Positions 44,616 through 53,355 of a DNA stretch of 64,000 bases are shown here, in pieces (position 1 is the first letter of the stretch; each line of letters opens with the position of its first letter). The DNA lies in the NCBI RefSeq assembly GCF_905397285.1, contig NZ_CAJPUX010000001.1:682001-746000 (forward strand). Direction: 5' to 3'. The translations under genes were made by a program, and so were the position numbers. This DNA is from Cupriavidus plantarum. Its GTDB lineage: Bacteria > Pseudomonadota > Gammaproteobacteria > Burkholderiales > Burkholderiaceae. Under the pieces are notes generated by a model. It was not told where the DNA came from and searched no databases. It saw only the letters and a program-made list of their open reading frames with translations.

Positions 44616-46454
44616 GTGATTCCGCAATCCTTTATTCAGGACCTGCTCAACCGTGTCGACATTGTCGATGTGGTGGGCAAGTATGTGCAGCTGAAGAAGG
44701 GCGGTGCCAACTTCATGGGCCTCTGCCCGTTCCATAACGAGAAGTCGCCGTCTTTCACGGTGTCGCCGACCAAGCAGTTCTATCACTGCTTCGGCTGCGG
44801 CGCGCATGGCTCCGCCATCGGCTTCCTGATGGAATACTCCGGGCAGTCCTACCCCGACGCGGTGCGGGAGCTCGCCCAGTCGGTGGGTCTTTCCGTTCCG
44901 GAAGAGCGCGACCGCCTGCCGCCCGCGCAGCGCGCGGAGCAGCAGGCGCGTTCGGTGGCCCTGTCCGACGCCATGACGCGCGCGACCGAGTTTTACCGGC
45001 GCCAGCTGCGTGGCGCCCAGAACGCGGTGCAGTACCTCAAGGGACGCGGCCTCACGGGCGAGATCGCCGCGCATTTCGGTCTGGGCTACGCCCCGGACGA
45101 CTGGCAGGGACTGGAAGCCGTTTTCGGCAGTTTCCGCGACGATGCCATCGCGGCGCCGCTCGTCGAGGCCGGTTTGCTGATCGAGAGCGCCGACAAGCGC
45201 GATGCGGACGGCAAGCCCCGCCGGTACGACCGCTTTCGGGACCGCATCATGTTTCCGATCCGCAATACCAAGGGCGCGGTCATTGGATTTGGCGGCCGTG
45301 TCATCGGGCAAGGCGAGCCAAAATATCTGAATTCCCCCGAAACGCCGCTCTTCAGCAAGGGAACGGAGCTTTACGGCCTGTTCGAGGCGCGTCATGCGAT
45401 TCGGGAAACCGGCTACGTTCTGGTGGTCGAAGGCTATATGGACGTGGTGGCCCTGGCGCAGTTGGGTTTCGCCAACGCTGTCGCGACGCTCGGCACGGCC
45501 TGCACGCCGGTCCATGTGCAGAAGCTGCTGCGCCAGACCGATGCGGTGGTGTTCTCGTTCGACGGCGACGCCGCCGGCCGGCGTGCCGCCCGGCGCGCGC
45601 TTGAGGCGTGTCTGCCTCACGTGGCGGACAACAAGACCATCCGTTTCCTGTTCCTGCCGGCCGAGCACGATCCCGACAGCTATGTGCGGGAACAGGGGAC
45701 GGATGCCTTTGCGGCCCAGGTGCGCGACGCCATGCCGCTGTCGCGCTTCCTGCTGCAGGTGGCGACGGAAGAGCAGGACCTGCGCCAGCCGGAAGGCCGC
45801 GCGCGGGCGCAGTTCGAGGCCAAGCCGATGCTCCAGGCGATGCCGGCTGGCGGCCTGCGGCTACAGATCGTGCGCGAACTTGCCGATGCCACAGGGACGA
45901 CACCGGCGGAGATTGAGGCGATATGCGGGCTTGGCAGCGATGCGTCGCGGGTCGGTCGCTACGCGGCCCCCCGTCCGCGCGCGCGGCGTCAGGCCCCCAC
46001 GGCGCTTGAGCAGCGCGTGGTGCAGCTGCTGATGACCTATCCCTCGCTGGCGGCGCGGCTCGATGCGGACGCGCGGGCATTGCTGCTCGATGGGGAACGG
46101 CCCGAGTCGGAGGTGCTCGCGCATCTGGTGGAGGCGTGCGAGGCGATAGAAGGGCCCGCGAACTTTGCGGCGTTCGGCGAGCAACTGGCGCAGTCGCCGT
46201 ATGCCGAGGTGTATGCGGCCGCACGGACGGCAGTGCTGCGCGAGGATATCGAAGAGGAGCCGGCGACACTGGAATTCGACGGCGCCATCCACAAGTTATT
46301 GGCAGAGCCGCTGAAACGAGAGCTCGACACCCTGCAGGCGGCGGTCATCGCCGGTACGGCCGACGAAGCGGACAAGGCCCGATTCCGCTGGCTCGTGAGC
46401 GAGGTCCAGCAGCGCCGGCAGGTCGGATACAGGGGTCCTCAGGGAAGCGATTGA
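44616..46454 (+). CDS. dnaG: DNA primase
   Basis: A 612-aa primase that lays RNA primers at the replication fork. The N-terminal zinc ribbon has C37, H40, C58 and C61 (GLCPFHNEKS and YHCFGCG). The TOPRIM catalytic core contains VVEGYMDVVALAQLGFANAV near residue 270 and FSFDGDAAGRRAARRALEA near 320. The C-terminal helicase-binding domain is more variable. The GTG at 44616 begins IPQSFIQDLLNRVDIVDVV in line with other primases. A GTG at 44541 would add 25 residues without family match. Confidence 0.95.
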   Translation: MIPQSFIQDLLNRVDIVDVVGKYVQLKKGGANFMGLCPFHNEKSPSFTVSPTKQFYHCFGCGAHGSAIGFLMEYSGQSYPDAVRELAQSVGLSVPEERDRLPPAQRAEQQARSVALSDAMTRATEFYRRQLRGAQNAVQYLKGRGLTGEIAAHFGLGYAPDDWQGLEAVFGSFRDDAIAAPLVEAGLLIESADKRDADGKPRRYDRFRDRIMFPIRNTKGAVIGFGGRVIGQGEPKYLNSPETPLFSKGTELYGLFEARHAIRETGYVLVVEGYMDVVALAQLGFANAVATLGTACTPVHVQKLLRQTDAVVFSFDGDAAGRRAARRALEACLPHVADNKTIRFLFLPAEHDPDSYVREQGTDAFAAQVRDAMPLSRFLLQVATEEQDLRQPEGRARAQFEAKPMLQAMPAGGLRLQIVRELADATGTTPAEIEAICGLGSDASRVGRYAAPRPRARRQAPTALEQRVVQLLMTYPSLAARLDADARALLLDGERPESEVLAHLVEACEAIEGPANFAAFGEQLAQSPYAEVYAAARTAVLREDIEEEPATLEFDGAIHKLLAEPLKRELDTLQAAVIAGTADEADKARFRWLVSEVQQRRQVGYRGPQGSD

Positions 46455-46594
46455 GGGGGCGATGAGGTAACGAGGAAGCGGCAAGAGCGGCCGGCAGCGG
46501 CCAGAAGACAAGCCCCGGGCCCCGGTTTGTCATGCTTAAGCCTTGATTTTTCAGGTGAAAACCATACCTGACAGGAAGCCGGGGAGTAGCGACG

Positions 46595-46603
46595 TGCTAC
46601 AAT
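46595..46603 (+). promoter_or_regulatory. Candidate extended -10 promoter of rpoD
   Basis: TG-C-TACAAT is an extended -10 element lying 55 nt before the rpoD ATG and after the dnaG stop. The -35 is weak, which the TGn element can compensate. It would let sigma-70 be made independently of upstream read-through. Confidence 0.5.
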
Positions 46604-46657
46604 GCCCGGTTTGGATTGCGAAATCTCTCTCCAGTTCTGGCGAAAGTGAGCGTGCCA

Positions 46658-49225
46658 ATGGCAAAGGCCAAAGCAACCGATGTGACTCCGAGCCCATCTG
46701 GCGACGAGTCCACCAAAGCTCCCCCTACCGGGAGCGGCAAGGCGTCCGTGAAAGCAACGGCGGCGAAGACTTCGACCGCGACAGTCAGGACGACACAGGC
46801 CCGGTCTGCGCCATCTAAGTCCGTGCGTGGTGCTTCTGCACCCGACGAGACCACTTCCGCCAGGAATCGCAAATCCGAAAGTAACAAGCCCTCGACTTCG
46901 GCACGCGAGAGCGGCAGCGCCAATACTAGCGGCAGAACCGCCGCTGCATCAGTGAAAGGCAAGAGTATCACCGTGGCGAAACAGCAGAATACCGAAGTCG
47001 AGAGCAAGCGTGCGGCCAGCGCCAGCACGCGGACAGGCACCGCCCGTAGTGGCGAGGCCGCCGCGGCGCCCAAGGCTCGTGCCGCGACACCCGCACCCGC
47101 TGCATCGGAACGTCCTTCCGCGCCGGCCGTCAAGCCGGAGCCGAAGAAGCGTGGCCGGAAACCCAAGGCCGCCGAAGCGCAGCAAGACGACAGCACTATT
47201 GAAGACGTGACTGAAGAGTTTGAAAACGATACGCCCGCGGTGACACCGACCGCGGCGCCCAAGACGGAAAAGCAGAAGGCCAAGGACCGCAAGGCCAAGG
47301 AAAAGGCCCTGCTGAAGGAGTTCGCCTCGACCCAGCAGGGGACCGAGGAAGAACTCGAGCTCCGTCGCCAGAAGCTCAAGGCGCTGATCAAGCTGGGCAA
47401 GTCGCGCGGCTACCTGACCTACGCGGAAATCAACGATCACCTGCCGGACGACATGGTCGATTCGGAAACGATCGACACGCTGGTCGCGACGCTGAACGAC
47501 ATCGGTATCGCCGTCTACGAACAGGCGCCGGATGCCGAAACGCTCCTGCTCAACGACAACGCGCCGTCCGCCACGAGCGAGGAAGAAGCCGAAGAGGAAG
47601 CGGAAGCCGCCCTCTCGACGGTCGACTCCGAGTTTGGCCGTACCACCGACCCGGTCCGCATGTACATGCGCGAAATGGGTACCGTGGAACTGCTGACGCG
47701 CGAAGGTGAAATCGAGATCGCCAAGCGGATCGAAGCGGGCCTCAAGGACATGGTCATGGCCATTTCCGCTTGCCCGGTCACGATCTCTGAAATCCTGGCC
47801 TACGCGGACCGCGTGCGCAACGACGAGATCAAGATCGACGAGTTCGTCGATGGCCTGATCGACCCGAACGCCGAGGAAGTGCAGGAGTCGGCCGCGAACG
47901 CTGCTTCGGCCGCCGAGGACGAGGACATCGAGGCTGATGAAGACGCCGACGGCGACGAGGACGAAGACGACGACAGCGGTGCTGGCGGCGGTGCCTCCGC
48001 GCGCCAGCTCGAAGAGCTCAAGGTTGCCGCGCTCGAGAAGTTCCACGCGATTGCCGACCAGTTCGACAAGATGCGTCGTGCGTTCGAGAAGGAAGGCTAC
48101 AAGTCGAAGCCTTACGTGAAGGCGCAGGAAGCCATCCAGTCCGAACTGATGGGCATCCGCTTTACCGCGCGTAACGTCGAGCGTCTGTGCGACACGCTGC
48201 GTGGCCAGGTGGACGAGGTGCGCAAGCTGGAACGCGCGATCCTGAACATCGTGGTCGACAAGTGCGGCATGCCGCGTTCGGAATTCGTGCAGCGCTTCCC
48301 CGGCAACGAGACGAACCTGGACTGGATCCAGACCATCGTCGCGGACAACAAGGGCTACAGCCAGATCGTCGAGCGCAACGTGCCGGCCGTGCACGAACTG
48401 CAGCAGAAGCTGATCGACCTGCAGGCCCGCGTGGTGCTGCCGCTGAAGGAACTGAAGGACGTCAACCGCAAGATGTCGGAAGGCGAGAAGCGCGCGCGTG
48501 AAGCCAAGCGCGAGATGACCGAGGCCAACCTGCGTCTCGTGATCTCGATCGCCAAGAAGTACACGAACCGCGGCCTGCAGTTCCTCGACCTGATTCAGGA
48601 AGGCAATATCGGCCTGATGAAGGCGGTGGACAAGTTCGAATACCGTCGCGGCTACAAGTTCTCCACGTACGCCACGTGGTGGATTCGTCAGGCCATCACG
48701 CGTTCGATCGCCGATCAGGCGCGCACCATCCGTATTCCGGTGCACATGATCGAAACGATCAACAAGATGAACCGCATCTCGCGTCAGATCCTGCAGGAAA
48801 CCGGCAACGAGCCGGATCCGGCAACGCTGGCCGAGAAGATGGAGATGCCGGAAGACAAGATCCGCAAGATCATGAAGATCGCGAAGGAACCGATCTCCAT
48901 GGAAACGCCGATCGGTGACGACGACGACTCCCATCTGGGCGACTTCATCGAGGACACCAACACGCTGGCCCCAGCCGAGGCCGCGCTGCATGGTTCCATG
49001 CGCGATGTCGTAAAGGACGTGCTCGACTCGCTGACGCCGCGCGAAGCCAAGGTGCTGCGCATGCGCTTCGGCATCGAAATGAGCACGGACCACACGCTGG
49101 AAGAAGTCGGCAAGCAGTTCGACGTCACGCGTGAACGGATCCGCCAGATCGAAGCCAAGGCGCTGCGCAAACTGCGCCACCCGAGCCGCTCCGACAAGCT
49201 GAAGAGCTTCCTGGAAGGCAACTAA
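46658..49225 (+). CDS. rpoD: RNA polymerase primary sigma factor (sigma-70)
   Basis: An 855-aa housekeeping sigma factor. Region 1.1 lies near [20 protein letters not shown] (about residue 245), region 1.2 begins [17 protein letters not shown], region 2 has [20 protein letters not shown] then [20 protein letters not shown], and region 4 has [20 protein letters not shown] near the end. The first 200 or so residues are a Lys/Ala/Ser/Thr-rich extension absent from E. coli sigma-70, holding an AT-hook-like KKRGRKPK at residues 163-170. An acidic stretch ([17 protein letters not shown]) lies in the non-conserved region. Start at the ATG; an in-frame GTG at 46646 is possible. Confidence 0.97.
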   Translation: MAKAKATDVTPSPSGDESTKAPPTGSGKASVKATAAKTSTATVRTTQARSAPSKSVRGASAPDETTSARNRKSESNKPSTSARESGSANTSGRTAAASVKGKSITVAKQQNTEVESKRAASASTRTGTARSGEAAAAPKARAATPAPAASERPSAPAVKPEPKKRGRKPKAAEAQQDDSTIEDVTEEFENDTPAVTPTAAPKTEKQKAKDRKAKEKALLKEFASTQQGTEEELELRRQKLKALIKLGKSRGYLTYAEINDHLPDDMVDSETIDTLVATLNDIGIAVYEQAPDAETLLLNDNAPSATSEEEAEEEAEAALSTVDSEFGRTTDPVRMYMREMGTVELLTREGEIEIAKRIEAGLKDMVMAISACPVTISEILAYADRVRNDEIKIDEFVDGLIDPNAEEVQESAANAASAAEDEDIEADEDADGDEDEDDDSGAGGGASARQLEELKVAALEKFHAIADQFDKMRRAFEKEGYKSKPYVKAQEAIQSELMGIRFTARNVERLCDTLRGQVDEVRKLERAILNIVVDKCGMPRSEFVQRFPGNETNLDWIQTIVADNKGYSQIVERNVPAVHELQQKLIDLQARVVLPLKELKDVNRKMSEGEKRAREAKREMTEANLRLVISIAKKYTNRGLQFLDLIQEGNIGLMKAVDKFEYRRGYKFSTYATWWIRQAITRSIADQARTIRIPVHMIETINKMNRISRQILQETGNEPDPATLAEKMEMPEDKIRKIMKIAKEPISMETPIGDDDDSHLGDFIEDTNTLAPAEAALHGSMRDVVKDVLDSLTPREAKVLRMRFGIEMSTDHTLEEVGKQFDVTRERIRQIEAKALRKLRHPSRSDKLKSFLEGN

Positions 49226-49235
49226 GCCCTTCCAA

Positions 49236-49314
<79 letters not shown>

Positions 49315-49332
49315 ACCTTTGCAGCAAGCCAA

Positions 49333-49365
49333 TGGGGCTACGAGACATCGTAGCCCCATTTTTTT
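49333..49365 (+). terminator. Strong intrinsic terminator after rpoD-tRNA
   Basis: TGGGGCTACGA-GACA-TCGTAGCCCCA is a perfect 11-bp stem followed by seven T residues. It closes the macromolecular synthesis cluster. The hairpin ends just before the stop codon of the convergent nirC-like gene and may serve that transcript too. Confidence 0.93.
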
Positions 49366-49368
49366 GCG

Positions 49369-50172
49369 TCAACGCACCACGGGCTTGCCGGTGGGCTTGG
49401 GGTGGGGTTTGCCGTCGTTTTGCTGAGCCCAGTAGCCGAATGCCATGAACACGCTGCCGCCGACGAGGTTGCCCAGCGTGACGAAGACCAGGTTGTGGAT
49501 CGCGCCGGCAAGGGTGATGGTGTCCGGGTGCGGACCCAGCAGGGCCAGCGAGAAGACGAACATGTTCGCGACGCTGTGTTCGAAGCCGCCGGCCACGAAC
49601 GCGAAGATGGGCCAGAAGATCATCGCCAGCTTCGTGCTGTCGCTGTTTGTCCTTGCCACCATCCAGACCGCGAGGCAGACCAGCCAGTTGCAAAGCACGC
49701 CCTTGGCGAACAGTTCGAGCGGAGCGCCGCTCATCTTGGCGTGGGCGACCTTGAAGAACAGGTCCGCGCCGTCGGTCAGCATGACGCCGCCGCCGGCGGC
49801 GTGGATGAGGGCGGCCAGTACGGTGGCGCCGATCAGGTTGCCGACCCAGCTCATCGACCAGACCGTGACGGTGCCGCGGAAGTCGGTGGTGCCGCGCAGG
49901 TTGGCGAGCGGCATGACCATGGCGGTGGAGGTGAACAGTTCCGCGCCGGCGAAGATGACGATGGTCAGGGCGGACGCGAAGACCGCGCCCGCGATCAGCC
50001 GGGCATAGGCGGGATCGACGTGCGAGGACACGGAGAACATCAGAATGTCGCCGAAGCCGATATAGGCGCCGGCCATCATGGCGCCGATGAAATAGGCGAA
50101 CGGTGCCAGCCGGGCCTTGGACGCCTTGTGGGCGCCGGTCTCGGCAAGCTGCTGGATGGTGTCTTGATACAT
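49369..50172 (-). CDS. Formate/nitrite transporter family channel
   Basis: A 267-aa FNT-family inner-membrane protein with six hydrophobic segments, which forms pentameric channels for formate, nitrite or related small anions. Signatures are FAYFIGAMMAGAYIGFGDIL near residue 25, AGAELFTSTAMVMPLANLRG near 78, and the pore histidine in GGFEHSVANMFVFSLALLG near 195. LAGAIHNLVFVTLGNLVGG is also typical. No formate lyase or nitrite reductase gene is adjacent, so the anion cannot be decided. It is a single gene facing the rpoD terminator. Confidence 0.92.
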   Translation of the reverse strand: MYQDTIQQLAETGAHKASKARLAPFAYFIGAMMAGAYIGFGDILMFSVSSHVDPAYARLIAGAVFASALTIVIFAGAELFTSTAMVMPLANLRGTTDFRGTVTVWSMSWVGNLIGATVLAALIHAAGGGVMLTDGADLFFKVAHAKMSGAPLELFAKGVLCNWLVCLAVWMVARTNSDSTKLAMIFWPIFAFVAGGFEHSVANMFVFSLALLGPHPDTITLAGAIHNLVFVTLGNLVGGSVFMAFGYWAQQNDGKPHPKPTGKPVVR

Positions 50173-50408
50173 GGCGAGGAGGGGAAGTGACAGGGGGCGT
50201 GGCTTCCGGCAGCGCGCTGCGTGAGCCGCATGTGGGTCATCATAGTCCCGGCGAGTACGGGAAAACCCTCTGATTCCCGCCCGCGCGCACTGTACCCTTC
50301 GCGCGCGCTTCTCTTTGTGCCCCCTGCGTTGGTGCATCGCCGCGAATGCGAAACGAATTTATTTTTCGCACGCTGCATCCGAATGGCCCGCTCGTGTGTA
50401 GAGCTAGT

Positions 50409-50423
50409 GCAACCGATGGTTGC
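50409..50423 (+). promoter_or_regulatory. Short inverted repeat before the DUF3455 gene
   Basis: GCAACC-GAT-GGTTGC is a perfect 6-bp stem 32 nt before the start codon. It could be an operator or a leader hairpin. The remaining 283-bp gap shows GCGAAA and TTTCGC about 50 nt further upstream and no gene. Confidence 0.4.
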
Positions 50424-50455
50424 GACAGCCAACATCACCTCGAGGGAGCTTCGTC

Positions 50456-51013
50456 ATGAAACGATTGCTGTTGCTTACCGTCCTGGGTTCCGCGGCGCTG
50501 GCCGCGTGTTCGACGAACAAGCCCATGATGACCAGTGCAACCGTCCAGCCCAACGCCGTGGCGGAACCGATCCGCGTGCCGGCGGGACATTCGATGGTCA
50601 TGCAGACCGTCGGCGCGGGGCAACTGCTGTACGAGTGCAAACTGAAGGCGAACACCACGGACGTGCATGAATGGACGTTCGTGGGACCGACGGCGACGCT
50701 GATGGATCGTAGCGGAAAGACTGTCGGCAAATACTATGGCCCCCCGGCCACCTGGGAATCCCTCGATGGGTCGAAAGTCACCGCCACGCAGGTCGCCGTC
50801 TCTCCCGCCGGCGCCGGCAATATTCCTCACCAACTGGTGAAGGCCAATCCCGCGCAGGGAAGCGGAAGCATGTCCGGTGTCACGTATATCCAGCGCGTGG
50901 CGACCAAGGGTGGCGCGGCGCCGAGCACACCGTGCTCAGGCGCCAATGCCGGCGCGAAGCAGACGGTCGAGTATCAGGCCGACTATCTGTTCTGGAAGGC
51001 CGCAACATCGTAA
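50456..51013 (+). CDS. DUF3455-domain lipoprotein
   Basis: A 185-aa predicted lipoprotein. The signal peptide MKRLLLLTVLGSAALAAC ends in a lipobox (ALAAC) with the lipid-carrying cysteine at residue 18. The body matches the DUF3455 pattern: PAGHSMVMQTVGAGQLLYEC, EWTFVGPTATLMDRSGKTVG, YYGPPATWESLDGSKVTATQ and the C-terminal YQADYLFWKA. GGGAG precedes the ATG. It stands just upstream of an ECF sigma factor and its anti-sigma gene on the same strand. Its function is unknown; it may be a target or an input of that sigma system. Confidence 0.85.
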   Translation: MKRLLLLTVLGSAALAACSTNKPMMTSATVQPNAVAEPIRVPAGHSMVMQTVGAGQLLYECKLKANTTDVHEWTFVGPTATLMDRSGKTVGKYYGPPATWESLDGSKVTATQVAVSPAGAGNIPHQLVKANPAQGSGSMSGVTYIQRVATKGGAAPSTPCSGANAGAKQTVEYQADYLFWKAATS

Positions 51014-51115
51014 TGGCGGGCGTGCGTCAAACGCCTGTTGGCGCGATATGATCGTTGGCAGATCCGATCCGGGGCATCCGCCCCGGGGCGTTCGCGTTGC
51101 GCGGGAGGCGCTGTC

Positions 51116-51739
51116 TTGAACGATTCCATGTCGGCCATGCAGGATGAGTTCGTCCGGGACGTCTTCGTCAGGGACGTATTCGTGAAGGACGTATTCGACT
51201 ACGCGGGCGCGATCGCGGGCTGCGCCGCGCGCGACGCCGAAGCGTTGCGGCGGCTCTACGATCATGCGTCGCCGTATCTGCTCGGTGTCGCGCTACGTAT
51301 CGTGCGCGACCGCCAGACCGCGGAAGATGTCCTGCACGATGCATTCGTGAAAATCTGGACGGCCGCGGGCACCTATGACGGTGCCCGCGGGGCCGCGCGC
51401 GGCTGGTTGTTCAGCATCGTCCGGCATGAAGCGCTGAACGTCGTGCGCGGCCGCCTGCGGCTGGTGACGCCGGACGAGGACGCGGCGGAGGCCATCGATG
51501 CCGAGGTGTCACTGGCCGCCTCGGCCGGGCGAGCCGATGCGGGCGAGACCCGGGTGCTGATGGGCCGGCTGAACGATTGCCTCGACCACCTTGACGAGCC
51601 GCGGCGCAACAGCCTGATGTTCGCGTACCTCGACGGCTGTTCTCATAGTGAAATCGCGGCACGTCTGGGCGCGCCGCTCGGCAGCGTCAAGGCGTGGATT
51701 CGCCGGGGGCTGCAATCGTTGAGGGAGTGCATGCAATGA
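51116..51739 (+). CDS. ECF-family RNA polymerase sigma factor
   Basis: A 207-aa sigma factor with region 2 (LRRLYDHASPYLLGVALRIV, then RQTAEDVLHDAFVKIWTAA) and region 4 (RNSLMFAYLDGCSHSEIAAR, then LGAPLGSVKAWIRRGLQSL). The TTG at 51116 is chosen because GGGAGG lies 7 nt upstream; an ATG at 51128 is 19 nt from it. The N-terminus carries three 5-residue repeats (FVRDV, FVRDV, FVKDV at residues 12-26). The stop overlaps the anti-sigma start (ATGA at 51736-51739). The signal that releases it is unknown. Confidence 0.92.
   Translation: MNDSMSAMQDEFVRDVFVRDVFVKDVFDYAGAIAGCAARDAEALRRLYDHASPYLLGVALRIVRDRQTAEDVLHDAFVKIWTAAGTYDGARGAARGWLFSIVRHEALNVVRGRLRLVTPDEDAAEAIDAEVSLAASAGRADAGETRVLMGRLNDCLDHLDEPRRNSLMFAYLDGCSHSEIAARLGAPLGSVKAWIRRGLQSLRECMQ
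51149..51193 (+). repeat. Three 15-bp tandem repeats in the ECF sigma gene
   Basis: TTCGTCCGGGACGTC, TTCGTCAGGGACGTA and TTCGTGAAGGACGTA are adjacent and in frame, then TTCGACTAC begins a partial fourth. They encode the FVRDV repeat in front of region 2. Confidence 0.85.
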
Positions 51740-52560
51740 GTGCCGGCACGCCGAACTCCGACGCCGACGACCGTGGCGGCGATGATCGCGGTGACGACGT
51801 CGATCGCCTCGCGGGCGAGTATGTGCTGGGCACGTTGTCAGACGCGAGCCGGCAGGGCGTGGCGCGCCGCATGGCCACCGACGCGCATCTGGCTGCGCGC
51901 GTGCAGGCCTGGGAGGCGAGGCTGCATCCAATGACCGCGCTCGTGGAGCCCGTGCAGCCCGATGCGGCCACATGGCCCCGGATTGCCGAAAGCGTGGCGG
52001 CGGATGTTGCGGAGCGTGTTTCTGAAACGGGGGAACGGATTGGAGCCACGGGCATCGCCGACCGTGGCCAACGCGTGCCACCGCCAGTGCGTGCCGACCG
52101 GGGGAGGCCGCGCTGGTGGGAGGCACTATCGGTATGGCGGGGCATGGCGCTCGGCGCGTCCGCCTGCGCGGTGGTGCTTGCGGTGCTGTTAGGACGGCAG
52201 CTGTTGCTGCCGCCGCCCGCGCCGCGCTATGTGGTCGTGCTCGCGGAGCCGCGCGACAAGACCCCGGGCTGGCTCATTCAGGCCAGCACCGCGCGCAATA
52301 TCACGCTGATCCCGCTCGGCGCGCAGGCCGCACCGCCCGATCGCGCGCTGCAGTTCTGGACCAAGGCCGACGACTGGACGGGCCCGGTGTCGCTCGGTCT
52401 CGTGCAACCGGGGCAGCGCGTGGAAATTCCGTTCGACAAGCTGCCGGCCTTGCAGCCGAACCAGCTGTTCGAGATCACGCTCGAGCCCGCGACGGGCTCA
52501 CCGATCGGCAAGCCGACGGGGCCGATTCTCTATATCGGACGTGCGTTGAAGGTGAGCTAG
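51736..52560 (+). CDS. RskA-like anti-sigma factor
   Basis: A 274-aa membrane-spanning anti-sigma factor. The cytoplasmic N-terminus (DDVDRLAGEYVLGTLSDASR near residue 22) should bind the ECF sigma factor. One hydrophobic segment (GMALGASACAVVLAVLLGRQ, about residue 140) leads to an exported C-terminal RskA domain with YVVVLAEPRDKTPGWLIQAS, ALQFWTKADDWTGPVSLGLV and an immunoglobulin-like end. The ATGA overlap with the sigma gene supports co-expression in fixed ratio. RskA-type factors are released by regulated proteolysis. Confidence 0.9.
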   Translation: MSAGTPNSDADDRGGDDRGDDVDRLAGEYVLGTLSDASRQGVARRMATDAHLAARVQAWEARLHPMTALVEPVQPDAATWPRIAESVAADVAERVSETGERIGATGIADRGQRVPPPVRADRGRPRWWEALSVWRGMALGASACAVVLAVLLGRQLLLPPPAPRYVVVLAEPRDKTPGWLIQASTARNITLIPLGAQAAPPDRALQFWTKADDWTGPVSLGLVQPGQRVEIPFDKLPALQPNQLFEITLEPATGSPIGKPTGPILYIGRALKVS

Positions 52561-52584
52561 TCGCTGAGCTGATCGCCCCCCCGC

Positions 52585-53313
52585 CTACTCGTTGCCGTGC
52601 GCGCGGCTCTTCGCCAGATACACCTCGTGCAGCGTGATCTTGCGCACTTCCGACTGGCTCGTGCCAATGTGCGTGCGCAGCAGGCGCGTGGCCTCGTCGG
52701 TGCGATGGGCGAGAATCGCGCGCAGGATGGCGCCGTGCTCGTCGTAGGTGGCATCCACGCGCGCCTGACGCGTGAAGTCGAGCCGGCGCACGATGCGGAT
52801 GCGTTCGGTGACCTCGCGGTGCACGCGCGCCATCTCGGTATTGCCCGCAACGTCGAGTAATGCGCAATGGAACGCTTCGTCGAGTTCGCCGACGTGGGCA
52901 AGGTCCGATAAACGTTCCTCGGGGGCGACGAGCCAGATCCCGGCCAGCTCGGCGAGCGCGGCGTCCATGGTCTCGCGGTCCATCGTGCAGACGCGGCGCA
53001 CTGCCTCCGTCTCCAGCAGCATGCGTAACTCGTAAAGTTCGTCGAGCTTGCTGAAGTCGAAGGGCAGCACGCGCCAGCCCGCGCGAAAGCTCACGTCGAC
53101 GAACCCTTCCTGCTTGAGGCGGAACAGCGCCTGCCGGACCGGCGTGCGCGACACGTGCAGGCGTTCGCAGACCTCCGCTTCGGTGAAGCGGTCGCCGGGA
53201 ATCAGGCGGAAGTCCGCGATATCCCGCTTGAGCAGGGCGTAGACGCTGTCCGCCCGCGAGGTGCGTACATCGTCCGGCAGCACGCGATCGTCGGTCAGTG
53301 TGACGTCGGTCAT
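52585..53313 (-). CDS. GntR-family regulator with FCD domain
   Basis: A 242-aa GntR/FadR-type regulator. The winged helix has RADSVYALLKRDIADFRLIP and FTEAEVCERLHVSRTPVRQA at about residues 20-65. The FCD effector domain holds the usual metal- or ligand-binding acid and histidines in ELDEAFHCALL, YDEHGAILRAI and LLRTHIG. It lies 42 nt behind the ABC transporter ATPase gene on the same strand and so is probably the last gene of the importer operon and its regulator. The effector is unknown. Confidence 0.92.
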   Translation of the reverse strand: MTDVTLTDDRVLPDDVRTSRADSVYALLKRDIADFRLIPGDRFTEAEVCERLHVSRTPVRQALFRLKQEGFVDVSFRAGWRVLPFDFSKLDELYELRMLLETEAVRRVCTMDRETMDAALAELAGIWLVAPEERLSDLAHVGELDEAFHCALLDVAGNTEMARVHREVTERIRIVRRLDFTRQARVDATYDEHGAILRAILAHRTDEATRLLRTHIGTSQSEVRKITLHEVYLAKSRAHGNE

Positions 53314-53355
53314 GATTGACTCGGTGAATGTCGCATCAGTGTACGCCGATTGTCT

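Noticed and set aside
46949-49180. 743-codon open frame opposite rpoD
   Set aside because: Antisense shadow; rpoD carries all sigma-70 regions in the forward frame and the reverse frame has no recognisable domain.
50374-50400. Possible ECF-type promoter (TGCATCC ... CGTGTG) before the DUF3455 gene
   Set aside because: The spacing of 12 nt between the elements is shorter than usual for ECF promoters, so it was not listed as a feature.
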